Of a stretch of DNA of 64,000 nucleotides, positions 54,122-62,300 are shown in pieces. The notes beneath the pieces were generated by a model. That model was not told the DNA's origin. It saw only the letters and a list, made by a program, of their open reading frames with translations, and made no database searches. Position numbers and translations under genes: made by a program. Numbering within the stretch: position 1 is the first letter of the stretch; each line of letters begins with the position of its first letter. This DNA comes from Streptomyces sp. 1-11 (lineage in GTDB: Bacteria; Actinomycetota; Actinomycetes; Streptomycetales; Streptomycetaceae), in assembly GCF_007176755.1 (NCBI RefSeq), contig NZ_BJTV01000004.1:434001-498000 (forward strand), given 5' to 3'.

Positions 54122-54517
54122 ATGAACCTTTTGGTCTCAGAGGGGAGATGGACAGCCGTGGGGATGTCCCACTCACTCGACCGGGGCGTGCTCGTCGTCA
54201 CGGTGCACGACGATCCCGGCACCGGCGGCCGGACGGCACTGCACGAACGGATCGGCGCCCTGGTCGAGGGGCACAGGCCGGTCTCGCTCGTCGTCGTCCT
54301 GGGCGACGACGCGGAAGCGGACGCGGCGGTCGGCGCGGTGCTGCGCAGCCACCGGCTGTGCAGCCGGCTCGGTCTGGTGATGTCGGTGGCCGCCCACAGC
54401 GCCCCCGTGCGGCGGCTGCTCGAGGCGAACGCCGACCCGGACGGCACCCGGCTGGTCATACACGCCCGCGCCGACACCGCGATCGCCACCGCGACGGCGC
54501 TGACGGCGGCGGCGTGA
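54122..54517 (+). CDS. Hypothetical protein, 131 aa
   Basis: Alternating beta/alpha pattern (GVLVVTVHDD, PVSLVVVLGDDA, SRLGLVMSVAAHSAPVRRLLEAN, RLVIHARADTAI), similar in shape to STAS/anti-anti-sigma folds but without a recognisable phospho-acceptor Ser motif. Unknown function. ATG 54122 is chosen as the first start after promoter-like sequence. Confidence 0.6.
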   Translation: MNLLVSEGRWTAVGMSHSLDRGVLVVTVHDDPGTGGRTALHERIGALVEGHRPVSLVVVLGDDAEADAAVGAVLRSHRLCSRLGLVMSVAAHSAPVRRLLEANADPDGTRLVIHARADTAIATATALTAAA

Positions 54518-54616
54518 GGCCCCGGGCCCGCCCGCGGCCGGCGCGCGGCTGAGCCGGGGCGGCGCGGGTACCCGGACGGCGGACTCACAGGTGGCCGACG
54601 TGTGGAGGTGTCGACA

Positions 54617-55012
54617 GTGCGCACCGGACTACTGCGGATCATCGGGGCGGCGACACTCGCCTACGGAGCCGCGACGGCCCGCCGGCCGGGGCTGCTCGCC
54701 CGGCCCTGCGGGCTGACCGGCCCGGACGGCGAGGTCGGCCCGCGCACCGAGACGGTGCTGCGCCCGCTGGCGGTGCGGGACGCGGTGAGCGGTCTTTCGA
54801 TGGCCGTCGCGCCCCGGGGCCCGGCGCTGGTCACGGCCTCCGCCGTGCGTATCGCCTCGGACATCGGGGACGCCGTCCTCTTCGGCACCGCGCTCCCCGG
54901 CAGGGTCCGCCGGGCCGGGGCGGCTGTCACGGCCCTGGGCTGGGCCGCCCTGACGACCGCCGCCCTGATCGCCCCCGAGCCCGCGCACCGCGCCGCGCGG
55001 AAGCCAGGGTGA
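54617..55012 (+). CDS. Small membrane protein, DUF4267-like, 131 aa
   Basis: Three to four hydrophobic segments; it begins RTGLLRIIGAATLAYGAATARRPGLLARP and has RPLAVRDAVSGLSMAVA in the middle. GTG 54617 is preferred because GGAGGTG lies just before it; another GTG is at 54602. Function unknown. Confidence 0.6.
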   Translation: MRTGLLRIIGAATLAYGAATARRPGLLARPCGLTGPDGEVGPRTETVLRPLAVRDAVSGLSMAVAPRGPALVTASAVRIASDIGDAVLFGTALPGRVRRAGAAVTALGWAALTTAALIAPEPAHRAARKPG

Positions 55013-55040
55013 GGCGCCCCGCCGGGAACGCCGGGGTGGT

Positions 55041-55143
55041 CACGGGGTGCGGAACCCGCGGAAGGTCACATACTCGCCGGTCGTGAATCATGCGGCCACG
55101 GGGTGCGGAACCCGCGGAAGGTCACATACTCGCCGGTCGTGAA
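55041..55143. repeat. 47-bp direct repeat at the 3' end of the GNAT gene
   Basis: Positions 55041-55087 and 55097-55143 are identical over 47 bp, separated by nine. The copy nearer the gene is read through in frame, so the protein gains about ten residues (after FRTP) before stopping; in the outer copy the same frame would meet TGA straight after FRTP. Confidence 0.9.
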
Positions 55144-55800
55144 CCCCAGGCGCTCGTAGAGCGCGATCGCGCCGGTGTTCGCCTCCGCCACGTGCAGGAA
55201 GGGACGTTCGCCGCGTGCCAGGACGCGCGCGACGAGCGCCTCGATCAGCCGGGCGGCGTGTCCCCGGCCGCGTGCCTCGGGAGCGGTGCAGACGGCGCTG
55301 ATCTCGGTCCAGCCCGGGGGCCGCAGCCGCTCCCCCGCCATCGCCACCAGCCTGCCGTCGTCGCGGACGCCCAGGTAGGTGCCGAGTTCCGGGGTGCGCG
55401 GCCGGAACGGCCCGGGCCGGGTCCGCTCGACGAGGTCCAGCATCTCGGGCACGCTCTCCGGGCCCAGTTCGACCACGCCGGTCGCCGCGTCGGGCCCGGC
55501 CGGACCGGACGGGCCGGTGCCGGACCAGGTCATCCGGCGGCCCTCCAGGGTGAAGACCGGCTCCCAGTCCGGCGGCGGGGTGACCGGGCGGCTGAACAGG
55601 TCGGCGAGCTGACCGGGGCCGAGCAGCCGGGCCAGGTCGGCCCACTCCGCCGGGCCGGGGTCGGCGGGGACCGCACAGAACGTCGCCACGTCCGGCAGGT
55701 AGCCGGCGGCCCGGCCGAGCCGGCGGGCCAGATGGGCGTGGTGGCCGCGGAGCGAGGCGCCCACCGGGTCGTCGAGCACCGCGGCCTCGTGGTTCACCAT
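55066..55800 (-). CDS. GNAT-family N-acetyltransferase, 244 aa
   Basis: C-terminal GNAT domain with acetyl-CoA loop CTAPEARGRGHAARL and the later NTGAIALYERLGF; an N-terminal region of about 110 residues is of unknown role, as in the GNAT group with FR47-like domains. The C-terminus is altered by the 47-bp duplication (ends WPHDSRPASM). Substrate unknown. Confidence 0.88.
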   Translation of the reverse strand: MVNHEAAVLDDPVGASLRGHHAHLARRLGRAAGYLPDVATFCAVPADPGPAEWADLARLLGPGQLADLFSRPVTPPPDWEPVFTLEGRRMTWSGTGPSGPAGPDAATGVVELGPESVPEMLDLVERTRPGPFRPRTPELGTYLGVRDDGRLVAMAGERLRPPGWTEISAVCTAPEARGRGHAARLIEALVARVLARGERPFLHVAEANTGAIALYERLGFTTGEYVTFRGFRTPWPHDSRPASM

Positions 55801-56030
55801 CGTGCTGTCCCTCTCCTCCGGCGCGCGGGTCGGGTGCCCCGGGCAGCGATCATAGGCAGCCGCGCGCCGGGTTCGCGGGCGGCCCGTACGGGGGCGGGGT
55901 GCCCGGGCGGCCCCGGGCACCGCCGGGCCGGGCCGAGCCGGACCAGGCCGGACCGAGTCGGGCCAGGCGAGCCGAGCCGGGCCGAGCCGGACCGGGCCGG
56001 ACAGAGCGAGCCGGACCGGACCGAGCTGGG

Positions 56031-56075
56031 CCGGATCGAGCTGGACCGGATCGAGCTGGACCGGATCGAGCTGGG
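56031..56075. repeat. Three tandem 15-bp repeats in a low-complexity gap
   Basis: Three near-identical 15-bp units (CCGGATCGAGCTGGA) end a roughly 150-bp tract made of degenerate GAGCC/GGACC words (55900-56090). It lies between the GNAT gene and the end of the trans-AT cluster. The rest of the 55801-56100 gap shows no gene. Confidence 0.85.
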
Positions 56076-56100
56076 CCGGACCAGCCCGGGCGCCGAGGTG

Positions 56101-59100
56101 TCAGCTGGTCCGGTGGAAGGCGTTCAGGCGGGTGGTGAGGTGGGCGGCCGCGCCCTCCATCAGGGTGTCGGCGACGGCCTCCACCGTGCGCGCGGACCAC
56201 TGTTGCAGGCCGGTGCCCTCGACCACCTGGTTGAAGGCGCCCATCGCCGGTCCGCAGTGCACCAGGTAGTCAACCCGGTGCCGGTCGTCGCCGGTCACCG
56301 CGAGCCGGAAGCCGCGGGTGAAGTAGGCCCGGAAGAAATCCGCCAGCTCCTGCTTCGGGTCCGCGCCGGGCGCCCCGGGCGCGGGGTGCGCGCCGCCCAG
56401 GTAGCGGTCGAGGATCTGGGTCTTGGTCTCGTCGTCCAGCTCGGCCGCCGAGACGTGCCGGCGCCACAGCTCGTGCAGCCGGGTCGCCCGCGCCGGGAAG
56501 AACAGGCCCCGTTTGAGGTAGCGGGCCCGGGTGCCGAACTCGAACAGCTCACCCCACGGCGCGGTGTCCACGTCGTACTCGCGCGCGGCCTGCAGGACGT
56601 CCTTCACCTCGGCGCTGGTGGCGGCCTCGACCGAGCACTGGTTGACGGAGCCGGTCAGCACGAACTCCGCGCCGAGCAGGAACGCCGCCGCCACCGCCTC
56701 CGGGGTGCCGAGGCCGCCCGCGCAGCCCACGTGCACCCGCTCGCCGGGCAGGGCGGCGCCGTCGCGCAACCGCAGCACCGCGGGGAGCAGGGTCAGCAGG
56801 TCGGCGCTGCTGGTCAGCCAGCCGCCGTCGGCCTCGACGCACAGGTCGTCCGCCATGGGCCGGCCGGCCGCGGCGCGTGCCTCCTCGGCGGTGACCTCAC
56901 CGGTCTCCACCAGCCTGGCGACCAGCCGCTCGGGCGGCGGGGCCAGGAACTCGGCGGCCACGTCGGTGCGGCCGACCTTGGCGATGATCCGGCCGCCCTT
57001 GAGCCGGAACCGCACCAGGGCCGGGGTGATCAGCGGGAAGCCGGAGGCCTCCACCAGGTCGATGCCGTGCCGCAGCAGCAGGTCCACCAGCGCCGACTCC
57101 TCCTGCGGGGCGCCGTGCCGGTAGAGCAGGTTGACGCCGAAGGCGCCGCCGAGGCCGAGGTCGCCGGCCAGTTCGCGCAGCCTGCCGTCGATCTCCTCCA
57201 GGGTCAGCCCCCCGGTGCCGAGGAAACCGAGCAGGCCGGCCTTCGAGGCGGCGCCCAGCATCTGGCGGCCGGAGATCCCGCCGTACAGGGAGCCCAGCAG
57301 GTAGGCACGGCGCAGGCCGTACCGCTCCCGGAAGGTCGCGGCGCCCAGGGTGTCGGCGGTGACCGCGGCGGCGGCCACGGCGGTGTCCGCGGCGGTGTCC
57401 GGCGCCTGTGCGGCGGCCGCCGGGGTCGCGGCCGGGGACGCCGGGGCCGGCCGCTCGGGCGCCGGGGCGCGGCGCGGGGCGGGGGCGGGCAGCGGCTGCG
57501 CGGTGTTCCTGATCTTCGCGACCAGGTTGGTCAGCACTCGGCCGGGCCCGATCTCCACGAAGTCGAAGTCGCCGTGGCCCATCAGCCGTCGCACCGTGTC
57601 GGTCCAGCGGACCGGCGAGACGATCTGCGCGGTCAGCGTCTCCTTGACCGCGTCCGGGTCGTACGGCTGCCCGTCCACGTTGGCCAGCACCGGCACGGCG
57701 GGCGCCCGCAGGGTGAACCCGTCGAGGAAGCGGGCGAACTCCTCGGCCGTCGCGCGCATGTAGCGGGAGTGGAAGGGGGCGCTGACGTTGAGCCGCACCG
57801 CTCGGGCGCCCGCGGCCTCCACGGCGGCGCGGGCCGCCTCGACGGACTCGCGCGGGCCGGAGACGACGAGCTGGTCCGGCGCGTTGTGGTTGGCGATGTC
57901 GAGGTCCTCGATGCCCGCCTCGGCCAGCACCCGCGGCAGCTCCGTCTCGTCCAGGCCGACCACGGCCGCCATGCCGCCGCCGCCGGCCTCGGCCATCAGG
58001 GCGCCGCGCCGCTGCACCAGGCGCAGCCCGGTCTCGAAGTCGAAGACGCCGGCGGCGAACAGGGCCACGTACTCGCCGAGGCTGTGGCCGACCAGGTAGT
58101 CGGCCGGCACCGGGTCCGCGGCCTGCCGCTCCAGGTATCCGAGGGCGCTCACGGCGAACAGCGCGGGCTGCGTGAACTGCGTCTCGCCCAGGCGCCGCCC
58201 GGGGTCGTCGAGGCACAGCTCGGCGAGGGAGTGGCCGAGCACGCGGTCGGCGGTGGTGGTGTGCTCGGGGTACTTCTCGAAGAGCTCCCGGCCCATACCC
58301 CGTACTTGGGAGCCCTGGCCGGGGAAACCGTAGACCTTCATGCGTTGTGCCTTCCTTGGTGTCTTCGCCCGGTTCGGTGTCGCCGGGGCGGCCAGTTCCC
58401 GCGCCCTGTCCAGCACGCCCGGGTCGTGGCCGAACGGGCTGAGGAGGGCGAGCGACCTCGATCGCGTGCCCGTCGGGAGGTTGCCTCGTACGAAGTTGTG
58501 CAGGGTGCCCGAAGGGCCGAGGTCCAGGTAGAGGAAGTCGCCCCGGGCCCGCATCCGGTCCATGGTGCGCTGGAACTCGATGGGCCGGCGGGCCACCTGC
58601 CAGAAGTGCTCGGCGCCCGGCCGCTCCACCGGTTCCCCGTCCACGCAGGACACCCAGGGCAGGCGGGGCGGCGCGAACTCGGCCTCGTCCAGGGAGGCCC
58701 GGCACGCGCCGAGCACCTCGTCCATCAGGCGGGAGTGGTAGGCGTACTCGACCGGGACGCGCTGGTGCAGCACGTCGGCGCGGCGCAGCGCGGCCTCGGC
58801 CCGGTCGAGGTCGTCGTCCGTGCCGGCGACCACGAAGTGGCCGGGGTAGTTGCGGGCGGCGATCTCGCAGGCCCGCAGCTCCGGCACCCGGTCCAGTACG
58901 TCGGTCCGGGCGAGCACGGCGAGCATGCCGCCGCGCGGCCCCGCCCCGAGCCCCTCGGCCTGGCGGACCAGCAGCCGCAGGCAGGCGTCAGGGGCGATGC
59001 TGCCGGACACGGCGGCCGCCGCGTACTCGCCCAGGCTGGAGCCGAGCAGGTGGTCGGGCTCCACCCCGGCCGAGCGCAGGGTCTCGGCGAGGGCCAGTTC

Positions 59101-59352
59101 GATCATCACGATCGCCGGGTGGGTGAGCCGGGTGTCGGTGAAGGGGTCGTTGCGGCGCCGGTCCGGGTCGAACAGCCGGGCGAGCACGGACTCGCCCAGC
59201 TCCTCGGCCACGACGGCGTCGTGGCGGCGCAGCGCCGCGCGGAACACCTCGTTCTCGGCGAAGAGCTCCCGGCCCATCCCGTAGTACTGCGAGCCCTGCC
59301 CGGAGAACATGAAGACGACGGGCAGCGGCCCCTGGCCGCCGGTCCCGCTCAC
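56101..59352 (-). CDS. Trans-acting acylhydrolase-acyltransferase-enoylreductase (AH-AT-ER), 1083 aa
   Basis: Three domains. Residues about 8-290: AT-fold with GSSLGEY; the malonate-binding Arg is Gln (LVRQAEG), typical of the PedC/PksD-type acylhydrolases that clear stalled chains. Residues about 338-625: a malonyl-type AT with GHSLGEY, the Arg kept (QRRGALM) and PFHS. Residues about 680-1083: FMN enoyl reductase of PfaD/PksE type (FGVNLLYRHGAPQE, VHVGCAGGLGTPEA). GTG 59352 overlaps the PKS stop as GTGA. An internal ATG at 58341 begins the AT and has a strong AAGGAAGG nine bases upstream, so a separate AT-ER product may also be made. Confidence 0.9.
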   Translation of the reverse strand: MSGTGGQGPLPVVFMFSGQGSQYYGMGRELFAENEVFRAALRRHDAVVAEELGESVLARLFDPDRRRNDPFTDTRLTHPAIVMIELALAETLRSAGVEPDHLLGSSLGEYAAAAVSGSIAPDACLRLLVRQAEGLGAGPRGGMLAVLARTDVLDRVPELRACEIAARNYPGHFVVAGTDDDLDRAEAALRRADVLHQRVPVEYAYHSRLMDEVLGACRASLDEAEFAPPRLPWVSCVDGEPVERPGAEHFWQVARRPIEFQRTMDRMRARGDFLYLDLGPSGTLHNFVRGNLPTGTRSRSLALLSPFGHDPGVLDRARELAAPATPNRAKTPRKAQRMKVYGFPGQGSQVRGMGRELFEKYPEHTTTADRVLGHSLAELCLDDPGRRLGETQFTQPALFAVSALGYLERQAADPVPADYLVGHSLGEYVALFAAGVFDFETGLRLVQRRGALMAEAGGGGMAAVVGLDETELPRVLAEAGIEDLDIANHNAPDQLVVSGPRESVEAARAAVEAAGARAVRLNVSAPFHSRYMRATAEEFARFLDGFTLRAPAVPVLANVDGQPYDPDAVKETLTAQIVSPVRWTDTVRRLMGHGDFDFVEIGPGRVLTNLVAKIRNTAQPLPAPAPRRAPAPERPAPASPAATPAAAAQAPDTAADTAVAAAAVTADTLGAATFRERYGLRRAYLLGSLYGGISGRQMLGAASKAGLLGFLGTGGLTLEEIDGRLRELAGDLGLGGAFGVNLLYRHGAPQEESALVDLLLRHGIDLVEASGFPLITPALVRFRLKGGRIIAKVGRTDVAAEFLAPPPERLVARLVETGEVTAEEARAAAGRPMADDLCVEADGGWLTSSADLLTLLPAVLRLRDGAALPGERVHVGCAGGLGTPEAVAAAFLLGAEFVLTGSVNQCSVEAATSAEVKDVLQAAREYDVDTAPWGELFEFGTRARYLKRGLFFPARATRLHELWRRHVSAAELDDETKTQILDRYLGGAHPAPGAPGADPKQELADFFRAYFTRGFRLAVTGDDRHRVDYLVHCGPAMGAFNQVVEGTGLQQWSARTVEAVADTLMEGAAAHLTTRLNAFHRTS

Positions 59353-62300
59353 CGGTACGTGTCCCAGAACAGGCCCGTCGGCGCGGGCTCGGCGGGCGGT
59401 ACGGGTCCGGTGGGCGCCGTCGACTCGGCGGGTCCGGCGGGGCCCCGTACGACGGTCCTGCGGTCGAGCGGCGGGCCGGGCAGCGGGGCGCGGGCGGCGA
59501 GGTGGTCCGCCGGGGCGGGCGCGAGCAGCAGGTGCGCGTTGGTGCCGCCGTCCGCGAAGCAGTTGAGCGCGGCGGCCTCGGCGGCGGCCGGCCAGGGGGC
59601 CGCCTGGCGCGGGAAGTACAGCGCGGAGGCGTCCAGGTCGAAGTGCGGCAGCGGCTGCTGCCCGGAGCGGAACGGCACCTGGGTGCGGTGGTGCAGCATC
59701 AGCACCACCTTGATGAACGCCGCGATGCCTTCGGCGGCCAGCGGGTGGCCGATGTTCGGCTTCACGGAGCCGAGGGCGACGGGCGAGGAGCGGGTCGCGG
59801 CGGCGCCGTAGACGCCGTCGATCGCCTTGAGTTCGAGCAGGTCGGTGACGGCGGCCCCGGTGCCGTTGGTCTCCACCCAGCCGATGTCGCCCGGGGCGTG
59901 GCCGCTGCGGGCGAGCGCCTCGGTCATCACCGCCTTCTGCGCCTGGAGGTTGGGGGTGGCCGGTCCCGCCGTGCGGCCGTCGTTGTTGACGGCGATGCCG
60001 CGCAGCACCGCGAGCACCCGGTCGCCGGCGGCGCGGGCGGCGGCCAGCGGCTTGAGGACCACGACGCCGACGCCCTCGCCGAGGACGAGTCCGGCGGCTC
60101 TGCGGTCGAAGACGTGGAACTCCGGGCCCGGGTTCAGCAGTCCGCGCCGGCCGAACACCTGGTGCGCCCGGTCGTCGGCGAGCAGGCTCACCCCGGCGAC
60201 GACCGCCGCCTCCACCGATCCGGTCCGCAGCGCCTGGACGGCGGTGTCCATCGCGACCAGGGCGGAGGAGCAGGCGGTGTCCACGACCAGGCTCGGGCCC
60301 TGGAAGTCGAAGAACTGCGAGACGTTCGCCGCCAGGTAGTTCTGCCCGGTCACCACGACCGGGTTCTTCGAGCGTTCCAGCGCGTCCGGGTCGGGGGTGT
60401 GGGTGGCGCGTCCGCCGACGTACACGCCGACCTTGCGCCCCTTGAGCTCGGCGGGCCGGTAACCGGCGTGGTGGACCGCGTTGTTCACCTCTTCGAGCAG
60501 CAGCAGCGCCTGCGGGTCCATGGCCGCCACGTCCGCCTCGGAGAGCAGGAACGCCTCCGGGTCGAACCGCAGCACGCCCGGCAGCAGGCCGGCGTGGTGA
60601 CCGAGCGGGCGGCCGAAGCGCTCGTCGGGGACCGGCCGCAGCGCCGAGCGGCCCTGGCGCAGCAGCTCCCAGTAGGCGTCGGCGGAACCGGCGTCCGGGA
60701 AGCGGCAGGACAGGCCCACGACCGCGATGTCCGGCGCCGCCGGACCGGCCGCGGGCGCCGGGGACGCCGGTGCGGTGTCCAAGCCGCGCGGGGAGCCGGC
60801 CGCCGGGGTGCCGGCCGGGGCCGGGGCGGGGCCGGTGTCCGCCGCCGGAGCGCCGAAGACGGCCAGGAGTTCCGTGCGGTGCGCCTCGGCCAGGTGCCCG
60901 GCGAAGGCGTCGACGGTCGGGTGTTCGAGCAGCGCCGAGGGGTCGACGGAGACGTCCAGGCGCTTGGCGACGGACTGGACGAGCTGGGACACCATGATCG
61001 AGTCCATGCCGTAGTCCTGGACCGGTACGTCGCCGGCGAGCCGGGCCCGGTCGAAGCGCAGCTCCTCGGCGAGCCGGTCGAGCAGCCAGGAGGCGGCCGC
61101 GCCGACCGCCGCGCGCACCCGGGCGTCCTCGTCCGGCCCCGCGGCGGGCGCCGCGGCCAACGGGGCGCCGGGGACCGCGGGCGCTTCCGTGGCCGGGGCG
61201 GTGGCCGAGATCGCGGGCCCGGCGGGGGCCGGGACGGCGGCGGGCGCGGTGGCGGTGGGCGGGGCCGGGTCCAGGCGGCGGGCGGTCAGGCGGGCGGGGT
61301 CGAAGCCGGCGTCCGGGCGCGGCACCACCGGCATGACCACCCTGGCGCCGCTGCCCAGCGCCCGCTCCAGCAGGGCGAGTCCCTGTTCGTCGGAGAGCGC
61401 CGCCAGCCCGGAGGCCCGGTAGGCGGCGCTGCGGGCCTCGCCCATGCCGGTGTCCTTCCAGCTCGGCCACTCCACGCTGACCACGGGCAGCCCGTACGGG
61501 CGGTGCCGGGCGACGGCGTCCAGGTAGGCGTTGGCCATGGCGTAGTCGCTCTGGCCGACCGCGAGGGCCGGCACGGCGGCGGCGACCGAGGAGTACACGA
61601 CGAACAGGCTCAGCGGCTCGTCGCGGAACACCTCCAGCAGGGCGTCGAGGCCGAACACCTTCGGGCCGAGGACGCGGGCGACGCCCGAGTGCGGCTTGCG
61701 CACGAACGCCGGGTTCTCGAAGTCGGTGACGCCCGCGCTGTGCACCACGCCGCCGACCGGTCCGAGCCGTCCGCGGACGTCGGCGAGGGCCTTGGCGAGC
61801 GCCTCGCGCTCCTCCAGCGGCACCGCGACGACCTCCAGTTCCACCCCCTGGGCCGCCAGTTCGGCCAGCGGGCGGAGCTTGCGGCCCAGCGGGCCGTCCT
61901 GAGCGATGTGCGCGGCCCACTCGGCACGCGGCGGCAGTTCCTCGCGTCCGGTGAGGACCAGCTTGCGCACCCCGTGCGCGGCGACGAAGTGCCGTGCGGT
62001 CAGCAGCCCGATGCCGCGCGTGCCGCCGGTGACCCAGAGCACGTGGCCGGCCGGGAAGCGCGGCGCCTCGCCCGCGCCGCCCGGCTCCTCAGCCAGCCGG
62101 GCCAGGTGCCGGACGCCGTCGCGGTAGGCGACCTCGGCGGGCTCGTCGTCGTAGCTCAGTTCGTCGGCCACCCAGCGGCACAGCCGCTCGTCGCCGGCCG
62201 CGCCGTCGATCTCCAGGTGGCGGGAGCGGACGTGGCGGTACTCGCTCTGCAGCATCCGGTACAGGCCGATGCGGGCCGCGCCGCCGAGGCCGGGCGTGTC

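Noticed and set aside
55090-59811. 1,573-codon plus-strand frame opposite the AH-AT-ER gene
   Set aside because: Antisense shadow typical of high-GC DNA; the minus frame contains all domain motifs.
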